From Sipunculus nudus (lineage: Eukaryota; Annelida; Sipuncula; Golfingiida; Sipunculidae): 64,000 nucleotides of DNA. The translations under genes were made by a program, and so were the position numbers. The DNA lies in contig CM049311.1 in assembly GCA_026874595.1 (NCBI GenBank), positions 39,392,676-39,456,675 of the forward strand. The letters run 5' to 3'. This document shows, piece after piece, positions 23,401-32,109 of this stretch (positions are counted from its first letter, which is position 1; every line of letters begins with the position of its first letter). The notes beneath the pieces were generated by a model. That model worked only from the letters and a program-made list of their open reading frames with translations. It was not told the origin of the DNA and searched no databases.

Positions 23401-25579
23401 ATAGAAATTATTGTAAAAATAAAATCTTCATGAATAAGAAGTTCCATCCTTGAAGGAACATCAAAAAAAGCAAAATATTGATATATAAATAATAACAGAT
23501 GTTGTGTGTTCTTGTAAGTTAGCTTTTATAAATGATTCATATAATGTGGTGATATGAAGCCCACCCACAACTGGAAAAGTGAAAATTTTAATCCTGCCTA
23601 TATGAAGCCAACCACAAAAGTTGTAAAACCACTGAAATTGTCTACCAAAGACTGTATATCTCTGTTGTCATAATAAACAAGGCAACATGTGGAACAGCTG
23701 ATAAGATAACCCATCTAGACTATGAGAGGAAATATGGTCTGAGATCTTGTGTTTTAGATTCTGACTTTGATAATACATATTTTGACACAATACCAAACAA
23801 AATATATTTACTTGTGTGTGTTGTCTTCAGAGTCAAACGGAATAAAAAGTTCTCTAACTTTATATGTAAGGCTATTATAATCTATTGTAAACTTGCAATT
23901 AATAATAATTGTAGGGGATAAACAAATTAAAATACATGTTCTTAATAGCAGCAGTGATTGTATTAGCTATTTAATTATCTTTTGTTAATCTTCAGATTAA
24001 ACCAGAAAATATCATTATCATGAAATCACTATTACTAATATGTTAAATTGCTGTGATCCTGTTATAAGTTTGTGCAACATTTTTCAGTAATTGTACATCA
24101 TGGGATCTTGGATAAAGGTAGTACCTAGGTGGTTAAACTATAGCTGATGGACCACATGCAGCCAGACATTTCTACATGTTTTTTTTTAGCTTGCACATGC
24201 ACATTTTTTCACAGTGATGTGAGCCTGTGTGGTCATGGACCTCCTATATGAAGACTATATGGAGTGTTGGCAGCTTTATTTTGTACAGGAATCAATGATA
24301 GTAGCAGAGGAGAATTATTTTGGTTTGTGTATACAGAATATACATTAACTTATTTCACATGTTTTTTCTGTGTACTCAAACAGTATTGTATTTTTGTCTG
24401 AAAAATGGCTATGGAGCCCGAAGGGAAAAATGCTTGCCCAGCCCAGACCTACCTAGTTAAAGTGGCTCTTTAAGCTGGGCTGTTAGATAAAGATATCAAC
24501 ACCATTAAAATTGGTAACATTAAAGGAACAAATGGTTAAATAGCAGCAGAGATTTTTACTTGATAATATTCTCTTGTCTTCAGGTTGAACTGATTAGGTT
24601 TTAAAACTGTAGAGATAAACATGACCTTGCACCTATGTGGGTGTCCTGTATAGCCCACACAGTACCTTGGCAGTTGATTATTAATATGTAGTTTACAAAT
24701 GGATAGTGTGAAGATTATTCTGGTGTGAGTGACAGATGATAATGGTGTGATAAACTAGTAACTACAACAAATAGAACGATGCAGCCTTGGTGGTCTGAAA
24801 AGCTCAGAGGACATGCAGATTTACATCGGATAATTAATGCTTCGATAAACAAGCATCAATGTAATACATCAAATGTAAAATATTTTAATTGTAATTGTGG
24901 ATAAATGTATGTTTTGAAGATCTGTGTTCTGGTAACAGAGGCTCTTGTGTATTAAATAGTTTTGCCCCACATCTCTTTATAGTATCTCTTGACAGCAACT
25001 GATTATTCTTATGTATATGATAAGTTTTAATGTAAACTATATCAAACATTATAACTGGAAATCTCTACAAGTATTTATTATTCTTTTCCATTTTAAATTT
25101 ATAACAGACCACATTCAATATATATCCTTCACGACAGCATTTTAAAATTAATAGTAAGCATATAACGTTTACTCAATGTGAAGAGTTATTAAGCATCAAA
25201 CGTGGAGCTTTACGGCAGTGTCCAGAGATTCAGGCAAGATCAGGAGATCCAGGCATAATCAGTCATATGATGGATGTACATGTCATCTCAGTGCATTTGT
25301 TTGATGTTGAATTCATAAATATGCAGCAGTTACAGAGATATGCATAACAGTGGGGTTGAAAATATTACTGTACCAGCCAAAAGCATTGAGACGTACAGTG
25401 TATCTCCCATTTTTGGTGCTCAAGTATTTTAATGTCCATCATATTTTGTCATTTCAGGAACTTTGTCCACCACTGGCCATTCCACCAACTTTGTGTTTGC
25501 TGTTGAGATTCCATCAGACAAACTGCAGAAGTACTGGATCCAGCGAGGTGTAGCCATGTTGTGTGCCCTGAACTACTAG
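298..25579 (+). CDS. DNAH1: Axonemal dynein heavy chain, C-terminal 512 residues (10 exons, 5' part outside window)
   Basis: Joined exons 298-471, 3423-3602, 4267-4443, 5099-5269, 5904-6034, 6447-6591, 9099-9194, 9558-9668, 16983-17214 and 25458-25579 total 1539 nt and read without interruption to TAG. The product is the end of an inner-arm axonemal dynein motor: the tail of AAA6 (residues 1-58), the AAA lid (about 59-180, with [15 protein letters not shown] and [11 protein letters not shown]), then the dynein C-terminal domain ([63 protein letters not shown]). Dyneins of this class convert ATP hydrolysis into microtubule sliding in cilia. Among paralogues, the [17 protein letters not shown] and LKLQPKSAS segments and the end [14 protein letters not shown] fit DNAH1 as I recall it better than DNAH3, 7 or 12. 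The full family protein is about 4,200 residues, so roughly 88% lies upstream. Family call is near certain; paralogue call is from memory of family sequences. Confidence 0.9.
663..1796 (+). mobile_element. HINE-like element, short form with about one internal unit
   Basis: Begins TTTT|AGCTCAGC..., followed by the GATCACTTTGTCCGTC leader, and ends GTCAGCTGAGC (1760-1770) then ...ACCCTTGGGTCACTTGTT. The interior holds one copy of the ~337-bp unit seen in the large element at 29.3-35.0 kb (GGTGCCACCTGTATTTTT, TTGATCATG). A 58-bp direct duplication (about 955-1012 and 1013-1069) repeats GGTGCCACCTGTATTTTTTC. Lies in the first DNAH1 intron, just upstream of the candidate microexon. Confidence 0.65.
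1248..1336. repeat. Inverted repeat with 13-bp perfect arms
   Basis: GTAATCAGACCAA at 1248-1260 is answered by TTGGTCTGATTAC at 1324-1336. A further AATGAGAG/CTCTCATT pair (about 1259 and 1349) lies in the same orientation. It may be a small foldback element inside the 663-1796 element, or a palindromic scar. No target-site duplication was identified. Confidence 0.5.
1856..1903 (+). CDS. DNAH1: Candidate in-frame 48-nt cassette microexon of DNAH1
   Basis: In the 2951-nt intron after the first exon, TAG|GATGAG opens a 16-codon segment [16 protein letters not shown] closed by AGA|GTGAGT, a good donor. It is phase 0 at both ends, as are the flanking exons, so inclusion inserts 16 residues between ...NSCGFK and TREFKHLL without a frameshift. 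The segment is about 52% G+C in an intron near one third. The acceptor's pyrimidine tract is poor (TTTATATAACCATGTAG), which suits regulated inclusion. Family proteins as I recall them run directly from NSC to the FKHLL helix, so this would be an optional insertion between the AAA6 core and its lid. It could instead be a chance open segment. Confidence 0.5.
2584..2690 (+). repeat. Short degenerate GACCACC tandem repeat
   Basis: GGACCACCCTGCTGTAACGA is followed by CGACCACCCCTGCTAAGACG, then CGACCAGTTTATTTGGTCCC and a decayed ACAACCAC...TGGTCC unit. A few units of about 20-50 bp inside the first DNAH1 intron; it does not code. Confidence 0.5.
3423..3602 (+). CDS. DNAH1: DNAH1 exon: AAA lid, first half (60 codons)
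   Basis: Acceptor TTTTTTTCAG at 3413-3422; donor AAG|GTCGGT at 3603, a less usual but acceptable donor. Encodes [20 protein letters not shown], then the [20 protein letters not shown] segment and EEIPYK, strongly conserved across axonemal heavy chains. If the donor is missed, the frame stays open to a stop at 3711, so annotation pipelines may overextend this exon. Confidence 0.95.
4139..4236 (+). repeat. Tandem repeat, ~33-bp unit, about three copies
   Basis: ATAAGCAAGGCAAACACTGC and variants (AAGCAAGGCATAGCTACTTT, AAACAAGGCAAATAATACTG, AGAAAGGCAAACAATGG) recur at ~33-bp spacing just before the acceptor at 4266. Confidence 0.55.
4267..4443 (+). CDS. DNAH1: DNAH1 exon: AAA lid, second half (59 codons)
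   Basis: Acceptor TTTTCTGCAG precedes GTA TTG AAG; donor AAT|GTAAGT at 4444. Encodes [20 protein letters not shown] and [19 protein letters not shown]. The [11 protein letters not shown] motif is a hallmark of dynein heavy chain C-terminal regions. The preceding intron (3603-4266) contains a short ~33-bp tandem repeat. Confidence 0.95.
5099..5269 (+). CDS. DNAH1: DNAH1 exon: lid to C-terminal domain junction (57 codons)
   Basis: Acceptor TTTTTTTTCTGACAG precedes GGT TAC ATA; donor GAG|GTCAGT at 5270. Encodes the [20 protein letters not shown] and [19 protein letters not shown] stretches, then a basic/Ser-Gly segment [15 protein letters not shown]. The LQPKS(A/S)S stretch is one reason to prefer DNAH1 over its paralogues. 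Confidence 0.95.
5372..5449. repeat. (TA)n microsatellite with (CA)n tail
   Basis: About 65 nt of alternating AT followed by ACACACAC. A poly-G run of about 17 bases lies 55 nt downstream (near 5502-5518). Intronic; likely polymorphic. Confidence 0.95.
5904..6034 (+). CDS. DNAH1: DNAH1 exon: C-terminal domain (43 codons plus 2 nt)
   Basis: Acceptor TTTTGTTCAG; donor ATAAG|GTCAGT at 6035, leaving two bases of the Arg codon to be completed by the next exon. Encodes [20 protein letters not shown] and [13 protein letters not shown]. The upstream intron contains the 5.4-kb (TA)n/(CA)n tract and a poly-G run. Confidence 0.94.
6447..6591 (+). CDS. DNAH1: DNAH1 exon: C-terminal domain (1 nt plus 48 codons)
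   Basis: Acceptor TGTTGTTCAG; the first G completes the split Arg codon. Donor AAG|GTCAGT at 6592. Encodes [20 protein letters not shown] and [20 protein letters not shown], helical segments typical of the C-terminal domain. The 2507-nt intron that follows holds an unusually CpG-rich insertion. Confidence 0.95.
6800..8400. other. CpG-rich intronic segment, probable old or non-coding insertion
   Basis: Within the 2507-nt intron 6592-9098 this stretch is much richer in CCGG/CG dinucleotides than its AT-rich flanks. It includes a strong imperfect hairpin at 6923-6996 (GCCGGTCTG...CAGACCGGC), another at 7371-7407 (ACGCCCTAA...TTAGGGCGT), a tRNA-like element at about 7600-7695 and CACCGGCAATAGCTA near 8309. 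No ORF of note. No clear terminal repeats, so its limits are approximate. Confidence 0.4.
7600..7695 (-). mobile_element. tRNA-Ser-like SINE head
   Basis: On the minus strand, GTGGCCATTTGGTTAAAGGC (A box; complement of about 7664-7685) is followed at tRNA-like spacing by GAACTGCTTTAG and the B box GGTTCAAACC (complement of 7622-7631), then a T-rich run. The pattern follows class II tRNA-Ser(GCU), GTGGCCGAGTGGTTAAGGCG..GGACTGCTAA..GGTTCGAATCC, but the arms do not pair as a working tRNA. Best read as the 5' part of a tRNA-derived SINE. Confidence 0.5.
9099..9194 (+). CDS. DNAH1: DNAH1 exon: C-terminal domain (32 codons)
   Basis: Acceptor TTTTAATCTCATCAG; donor ACA|GTAAGT at 9195. Encodes [20 protein letters not shown] and the following [10 protein letters not shown]. 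Phase 0 at both ends. Confidence 0.95.
9558..9668 (+). CDS. DNAH1: DNAH1 exon: C-terminal domain core (37 codons)
   Basis: Acceptor ATAATTCCTTCAG; donor AAG|GTATGT at 9669. Encodes [20 protein letters not shown] and [29 protein letters not shown] is nearly invariant in axonemal heavy chains. It is followed by a 7.3-kb intron carrying a 2.46-kb tandem-repeat element. Confidence 0.96.
11155..13612 (+). mobile_element. HINE-like element family B, copy 1 (DNAH1 intron 8)
   Basis: Starts AGCTCAGCTGACT (11155-11167) and ends CAGCTGAGCACCGTGACCCATAGGTCCCTTGT. Nearly the whole length aligns with 60351-62955. The interior contains two diverged units of about 690 bp (for example ACTGCCTAATA near 11260 and 11948, and CATAATGCA(T/C)TTT in both). 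This copy lacks about 165 bp of the 5' leader that copy 2 keeps, but has about 38 bp near 11580 missing in copy 2. No coding ORF. Confidence 0.75.
15010..15345 (-). mobile_element. tRNA-derived SINE, family 2, diverged copy
   Basis: Read on the minus strand: TGGAGTGTGCTGGTGATACG, then GTTAAGGTGATGTGGGTTCA with the B box GGGTTCAAATCCC (complement of 15285-15297), then a body shared with the copy at 20930-21272 (GAATGGGTACTGG, ATATGGCTGCC, GAGCAAAGAAAAGC). The two copies are clearly homologous but have accumulated many substitutions and indels. Confidence 0.65.
16983..17214 (+). CDS. DNAH1: DNAH1 exon: C-terminal domain (77 codons plus 1 nt)
   Basis: Acceptor GTTTAATTTACAG; donor GCAG|GTTTGT at 17215, splitting a Gly codon. 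Encodes [20 protein letters not shown] and [20 protein letters not shown]. Followed by the longest intron in the window (17215-25457, 8243 nt), rich in SINEs and other repeats. Confidence 0.95.
17578..18119 (+). mobile_element. Tandem-repeat element, HINE-like family C (~130-bp units)
   Basis: Opens GTCTCCCCTCCCTTAGGG and closes GGGAGGAGGGAGGCATCAAG..ATCTCTCTTGTT, so the C-rich start and G-rich end form an imperfect subterminal inverted repeat. Between them a unit with CGTGAAC...TAACTTTTGAA...CCTCAAATTTGA recurs about four times at ~130-bp intervals (near 17633, 17763, 17895, 18030). The CTTGTT end resembles the other tandem-repeat elements here. Confidence 0.5.
19372..19765 (+). repeat. Degenerate AGTCAGGGAAAA minisatellite
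   Basis: Irregular units of about 25-45 bp built on AAGTCAGGGAAAACATTTTTTC, with G runs up to about ten bases near 19550, fill nearly 400 bp. Strand composition is strongly asymmetric (purine-rich on +), a pattern that can favour non-B DNA. No function is visible. Confidence 0.8.
19859..20090 (+). mobile_element. tRNA-derived SINE, family 1, copy 1
   Basis: tRNA-like head GGGGCCTGGTTAGTCGAGGG with the B box GGGTTCAGTCC at 19912-19922, a body GGCCATGAGAGTGGGTTGTA, a C/T-rich block TTTTCTCCAGGTTCTCCGGT, and a tail GTACAATCCATATAAAATAA. A clearly related copy in the same orientation lies about 520 bp downstream. Short ORFs across this segment are artefacts of the SINE. Confidence 0.75.
20382..20640 (+). 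mobile_element. tRNA-derived SINE, family 1, copy 2
   Basis: GGGGCCTGGACAGTCAAGGG, the B box GGTTCAATCC at 20434-20443, GGCCACGAGAATGAGTTGTA, GGTTTTCTCCAGGCCCTCCC and tail GTACAATCCATGTAAAATAT. Diverged from copy 1 by substitutions and a short insertion in the body. The A-box region is less tRNA-like than that of copy 1. Confidence 0.75.
20930..21272 (-). mobile_element. tRNA-derived SINE, family 2
   Basis: Minus strand: TGGAGCGTGGTGGTGTAATG, GTTAAGAGCGC, B box GGGTTCGCATCC (complement of 21203-21214), then a body with GAATGGCTACTGGTCATGGG and GACATGGCTGCTTGGG and a 3' part near 20930. The head resembles a tRNA with intact A and B boxes. Homologous to the older copy at 15010-15345. Confidence 0.7.
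22274..22461. mobile_element. hAT-like MITE, copy 1, with target-site duplication
   Basis: Left end CACAGTCCCTCAAATCCCTA and right end TAGGGATTCGGGCGACTGTG form terminal inverted repeats of about 23 bp with a few mismatches. The flanks carry GATGCAAG at 22266-22273 and again at 22461-22468, an 8-bp duplication whose first G is shared with the element end. Interior matches the copy at 50559-50733 (GCATATTACACCTCTATAGT, GATACATGCTATCTC). No ORF; non-autonomous. Confidence 0.85.
25458..25579 (+). CDS. DNAH1: DNAH1 terminal coding exon (39 residues and TAG)
   Basis: Acceptor TTTTGTCATTTCAG; GA completes the split Gly codon. Encodes [20 protein letters not shown] followed by [19 protein letters not shown] and TAG. 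The HSTN(F/Y)V motif and the WI(K/Q)RGVA..C end are conserved in axonemal dyneins. Confidence 0.96.
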
Positions 25580-28500
25580 AAACACTACTGACCCCTCCCC
25601 AGAAATCCCTGTTTATATGTACCAGTACATTTCAGAGACTACTATTTAACAAGAATAAAGTATATCATTATATGAAACTTAGCCTTAAACATCAATAACC
25701 CATAGTATTTTGTTTCATTTCCAACTATACATGGTGAATTTTACCCTTACTTGGTATCAGAGATGTATTTCTCAAATATATTTGTGGTATAAATGAATCC
25801 TTTTTCATTAACATCCCTTATGAAAAGTCTGATTCGTAGATGTTGGGAATATCGGAGTTACCTGATGTAAACTAATTTATTTTTCCATTATAACTTCATG
25901 GATACAAGTTTGTATCCACTGATAATAATGATTGTTTTTAACTTTAATTAAAGGTTAGAAGAAAACTGTTGAATAACTGCTCACTTCACTGCAGGTCAAA
26001 CCTGGTCTAAGCTGTGATATAAATCAATTAACATGACCTCAACTCATGGTAGTTCTGAGATACAGCCATGTTTGGTGTGATAGAATACACATTTATTGAA
26101 TACAGCAGCCATATTTCGTGCACTATAGTACTGTACTCCCAAGCACCCACTTTACACAGTTCTAGGCTGTTATCTAACTATGTTTTATTCATGTAGGTCC
26201 ATTTGACCAGGAAGAATTGTTGTACTGCCTACCTGCATTTCACCTTGTATTGTATTGTATACATATCAACACACAAGTCCGTCCATAACAAGAAATCATT
26301 TGCCAGATTCAAATTTACAAGGATACATCTTAATATTCTTATTCTGTCCATTATTCTTACAGAATAACATTGTGATTATATAATTATAATAATTATATCA
26401 TATACATACCTTTATCATTTGTTTATTGGAGTGTGTTTTATTTCATTTGTTTTTATTTTATCATTTCTATTAGATATATAAGTATTGCCCTTGTTTATGA
26501 TTCCCCCCCCCCCCCCATTTGCAGTTGGTTTGTTACCTGGGACTGATTTGTACAGCCCTGATTGTCATAATATATTCACATTTCAGCTGTGTCAAATTAC
26601 TGTAAAGTAATGACTGAAAAAAGCCTGCAGATAGCTGAATCACCGACCAGAATTCATTTTTTTTCATTATTTTCCAAAATTTGAATGTTATAAATACAGC
26701 TGGTATATTATATCCACAGCTACGTTAAACATTGTGTACAAAAATTAACAAAAAAATACTCCATGGATGTTCAACTTAACAGAGTGAGATGTGGTGCAGG
26801 CAAATTTAAAGTAATTAATCTTTGTATGACCTGAAGTAAGTCATGACATTCCAGCCCAGTATAGCATAAATGGTCCTAAAACTAGCTCCACTGGCTTTTC
26901 CAACTGACTGTTGGTAAGAACACGTGCTGACAAATGTTGACCATGTTGAGCCTTTGTGGGATCGTCAGCTTATTGATGTATTGACCGTATCCATATGGTA
27001 TGTACTCTTCTGCCCTGGTTGATGCAGCTGATGCAGGAATATCAATTATTTGCTTCGGCAACAGATGGGGCTGAATGGATGCTTATTTATTTTACTGATT
27101 GTACATTATTGAGGCTCGCAAGTTTTACATGTTCAGTATTTTTTGTAAACAGCATGAAGCGACATGTTGTACTGATTTAGTTTTGTAGTGTTCTCTGTGC
27201 CATATATTTAACAATACTGGTATTACACATACATTTGATCATACTGAAATGACCTATGAATTTATCAAACTATTTCTTGTCATGTGGATAGTTTCAGTTT
27301 TAAATCTGTACTTTTTTTATAGACCTGGGCACATGAAAGTTTCACTGTCCAAAAAGGAAAAAAAATATTAAAATATAATATATTAAATTTAAAAATAGAT
27401 TGACACTGAAGACTCTGTATAATATACCTGTTATTTGTTAGGTATAAATACCTTCAATATGGTATCAGTCACTGTAATGCTCTTGTTTATTATTTGAAAT
27501 AAAAGTTTATCATATGTTAAATATTAGTGGTGTATGTTTCCAGTTTAGTGACATATGTTTGGTCCAGGTTCATACTTTTTTGGAGGGACTGTATATTAAG
27601 GGAAAACACAAGGTATTGGTGTGCACCACTTTAAAACTGTTCTCATCATTTATGGCCCATTCGTTTACAGGGCTGTAACAATACATTATGATCCATATCA
27701 CAAAACTGGTACTTTGCTCACTGTACAATACATGACACTATACATATATAATGTTGATTTAAAGACAAATTCCAAACTATAAATAAAACATAACAAAATC
27801 AAAACCATTTAGATCCTTTTCAGCACTTTTTGTCACCAAGGAAGAATTCACTTTACATGGCACTAAAAGACTTTTCTAAATGTTTGATGTTGCTTTCTAT
27901 TAAATGATCAGATATCATCAATGTATTGATACAGGAAAATCTAGGGATACAGTTACAATATTTCATTTATGATGTATTGGAGCATCATTTAATTATAACA
28001 GCCCTACTGGCTAAGCTCATTGCTACTAGGGTGTGGCCTCTTCACCTGGGGATGAATGGCAGTATGACATCTACACAACGTACTATCCTTCAGTGAGACT
28101 TGTGTGCTCCTCTGTTCAACAAAAAATTGAATTTTGGGCAGGCCATTACTGACCGTTTCAAAGCTACAAAAGTATAAACCTGAGACAATCTACTCTCTAC
28201 CATTAAATCTTTATCAAATAAGCAAGAAGATTTAAACCTGATCAAATTAATTTTTCATTTTTTATAACTTAAAGTCCAGCAAGAACTTTTAATGCGCATC
28301 AGCATAGCTGTAAGTCATCTTTATTATTTGTTATTTAAATGGTTCATACTTGTGACATATTTTGTTATTGCAGAGGGGGTTAGAAACTTTGGCAACAATT
28401 CATTTGATAACAAGAGCATGGTCATGGATCTCATCATTAAAAAGTTGTAAAATCTTCCATTATAGGAGATAAACTCCTGTCTGTGACCTATAGTAACAAG

Positions 28501-29289
28501 TATGATGACAGTATCCAGGCTGCCCCCTTTTGTGCTCTGAACACACAGAATGTTGTTGAACCCTGAAACAGCACTGGAAAAAGTTTGTCCAGTTAAGAGG
28601 GATGAATCTCTAATATTGTAGATGTAAACGTTCCTTGATTTATGTGTATGACTGTTGGGAGAACTGTGATATCAGACACACTAGTCAGTTCTATTGGTAG
28701 GGTGCCCATTGAAATTTGGCAATATTTTCATAAATTGGCAGATTAATTCCAGATGGTATGCTGCAATGAAGAAATTGGGTATAGGCCTAATTAAATATAC
28801 TGAATTTAATATCATACCTTGCAAAATATTAAAGGAATGCAATAAAAATCAATATATGAGAAAACAGTATTTTTTATAACACCTCTGCCCCATTCACAAA
28901 AGTCAAGGTCACTGGTCACATGCTCAAACAACTACATTTAATAGCTTTTGATTGGTCATAAAAATTCTAAAAAATGTAACTGTCTTCAACTCATGACAAA
29001 CGCCATGTCACTTGGCCACAAGATTCAGAAGAACCAGTAGGTTGTGAAATAAAAATGTTGGTTTTTGTTATGAAGTTTTTCATCTCATATTAAGCCAACT
29101 TTAAGGTCAGGCCATGTGATAATATTTGAGATTTAGAGAATCAGCAGCATGGCAATGCAGCATGGCTCCAACTACAGTAATTGATAGATTTATTCATGGA
29201 GAAGCATAAAAATTTCACTTTTTTCACCACCACTCCAGACCTGACTAAGGCATGTTGGTTCATTTCACAATTAACCTCATGGCATTTTT
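25580..29289. other. DNAH1 3' UTR and downstream AT-rich intergenic DNA
   Basis: No coding region is supported. Contains the proximal and possible distal AATAAA signals (25654, 27498) and a poly-C run near 26503-26517. The 60-residue open frames here have no family resemblance and look random. No repeat structure was seen apart from that homopolymer. Confidence 0.7.
25654..25659 (+). terminator. Proximal poly(A) signal AATAAA of DNAH1
   Basis: AATAAA lies 75 nt after the stop codon, which would give a short 3' UTR. A second AATAAA at 27498-27503, followed by GT-rich sequence, is a possible distal site. Which is used cannot be told from sequence alone. Confidence 0.5.
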
Positions 29290-29986
29290 AGCTCAGCTGA
29301 CTAAGTCATATGAGCTATAGCGATCACTCTTTGTCCGTCGTCCGTCCAGCCATCCAGCCGTCTGTCTGTTAACAAGGCACAAATCGTAACCACTGGACCT
29401 GAAATCTTCTTAATTTACATCCAGAGAGGTCCATGAAAAATCTCCTTGGAAACCTGGAATTAGGTCTCTGCTACCCATATCCTTCGAGCTATGGGGCCTC
29501 AAAGTACCCCCAGAATAGTGAAAAATTTCATACAAAAACTTCAATATCTCATTAACTACATCACTGATGGTCATGATTTTTTGCATACACATTGATCATG
29601 AGATGTTCCATCAGTTCCTGCAGACTGGTGGTGCCACCTGTATTTTTTTATTTTTTATGAATTGTTTTCTCTATTTTTGAGACCTTTAAAAATGTGAACA
29701 TCTGTTAACAGGGCACAAATCGTAAAGACTGGACCTAGAATCTTCATTCCTGAAATTCTGAGAGACCCATGAAAAGTCTCCATGGAAACCTGAAATTAGG
29801 TCTCGGTTACCCATATCCTTTGAGCTGTGGCACTCCAAAGTACAGCTCAGAATAATGGAAAATTTGATACAAAAGCTGAAGTATCTGAACAACTAATGCA
29901 GAGATCACCATAATTGTTTGCATGGATATTGATCATGGAGTGTTTCATGAGTTTCCGCAGCCTGGGTGAGCCACCTCAATTTTTTT

Positions 29987-31530
29987 ATGCCCCCGCCACA
30001 AAGTGGCCGGGGCATATTGTTTTACCCATGTCCGTCATTCCTTCCTTCCGTCCTTCCGAAATCAAACAGTTGTACGGACTTTTTTTTCGCAATGCCTGCA
30101 GATATTGGCCTAATTTTTGGTGTGTGGGCAGATATAGACCAGTTACAGATCGAGTTCGCGTTTTGACCCGGTTGACCTACTTTTGACCGTTTTACGGCTC
30201 CTTAACTTAAAAAATTTCAGGAAAAATAGAAATATTCATGACAGATACACATGTACGGACTTTTTTTCCCAATGCCTGCAGATATTGGCCTGATTTTTGG
30301 TGTGTGAGCAGATATAGACCAGTTACAGATTGAGTTCGCATTTTGTCTTGGATGACCTTCTTTTTACCGTTTTACGGCTACTGAACATAGAAAATTTCAT
30401 GAAAAATATGAAATTTCATGACAAATACACATGTACGGACTTTTTTTCGCAATGCCTGCAGATATTGGCCTAATTTTTGGTGTGTGGGCAGATATAGACC
30501 AGTTACAGATCGAGTTCGCGTTTAGTCTCGGTTGACCTACTTTTGACTGTTTTACGGCTCCTAAACTTAGAAAATTTCATGAATAATAGAAATATTCATG
30601 ACAGATACACATGTACGGATTTTTTTTCCCAATGCCTCCAGATATTGGCCTGATTTTTGGTGTGTGGGCAAATATAGACCAGTTACAGATCGAGTTCGCG
30701 TTTCGTCCTGGTTGACCTACTTTTGACCGTTTTACGGCTCCTGAACATAGAAAATTTCATGAAAAATATGAAATTTCATGACAAATACACTTGTACAGAC
30801 TTTTCTTCACAATACCTGCAGATATTGGCCTGATTTTTGGTGTGTGGGCAGATAATGACCAGTTACAGATCAAGTTCACGTTTTGTCCCAGTTGACCTAT
30901 TTTTGACCGTTTGACGGTGCTCTAACATAGAAAATTTCATAAAAAGGTTCATATGTATGGACTTTTTTTCGCAGTGCCTGCAGATACGGGCCTGATTTTT
31001 GGTGTGTAGGCAGATAATGACCAGTTACAGATCGAGTTCTTGTTTTCTCTCAGTTGACCTACTTTTGACCATTTGACTGCTCCTGAACATAGAAAGTTTC
31101 ATGAAAAATATAAGTTTTCATAACAAATGCATATGTACTGACTTTTTTTCCTCATTGCCTGCAGATACCACCCTGATTTTTTATGTGTGGGCAGATAATG
31201 ACAGTTACAGATGGACTTTGCATTTCATCCCGGTTGACCTACTTTTGATTGTTTTACGGCTCATAAACATAGAAAATTTCATGAAAGACAGAAATTTTTA
31301 TGGAAAATGCACATGTATGGACTTTTTTTCACAATGCCTGCATATACTGACATGATTTTTGGTGTGTTGCTTGATAATGACCTGTTACAGATCCAGTTTG
31401 CATTTTGCCCTTGTTGACCTACTTTTGACCATACGACACCTCCTGAACTTAAAAAATTTTTTCAAAATTTTACAAATGTTTCTTATTTGCCCAAGGCGGG
31501 GGCATTCGTGTCGTTCCGACACATCTAGTT
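29987..31530 (+). mobile_element. Nested HINE-like element family D with 180-bp tandem units
   Basis: Starts ATGCCCCCGCC (29987-29997), which also folds on itself (GCCAC AAA GTGGC), and has the exact inverse GGCGGGGGCAT at 31495-31505. A 3' hairpin GTGTCG TTC CGACAC (31508-31522) and ATCTAGTT follow, with T on both sides. Inside are eight units whose TGTACGGAC-type motif falls at 30073, 30253, 30433, 30613, 30793, 30956, 31136 and 31316, a 180-bp period broken once by a 17-bp loss. Removing it rejoins the host array near its ~337-bp spacing, so it inserted later. Confidence 0.75.
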
Positions 31531-32109
31531 TATTTTTTACGATTTTTTTTCTCTATTTTTGAGACCTTAACATCTGTTAACAGGGCACAAATCGTAAAGA
31601 CTGGACCTAGAATCTTCATTCTTGACATTCTGAGAGGCCTATGAAAAGTCTCCATGGAAACAAGAAGATAGGTCTCTGTTACCCATATCCTTTGAGCTAT
31701 TAGGCCCAAAAGTACCCCCCCAGAATAGTCAAAAATTTCATAAAAAAACTTATTCAATATCTGATTAACTACATCACTGATAGTCATGATTTTTGGCATA
31801 CATATTGATCATGAGATGTTTCATCAGATTCCACAGACTGGTGGCGCCACCTGTATTTTTCGATTTTTAGCTCACCTGACAGAAAGATCTCCTTGGAAAC
31901 CAGAAATTAGGTCTCTGTTACCCATATCCTTCGAGCTATGGGGCCCCAAAGTACCCCCAAGAAAAGTCAAAAATTTCATACAAAAACTTCAATATCTCAT
32001 TAACTACTTGACTGATGGTCATGATTTTTGGCATACATATTGATCATGAGATGTTCCATCACTTCCTGCAGACTGGTGGCGCCACCTGTATTTTTCGTTT
32101 TTTTACAAA

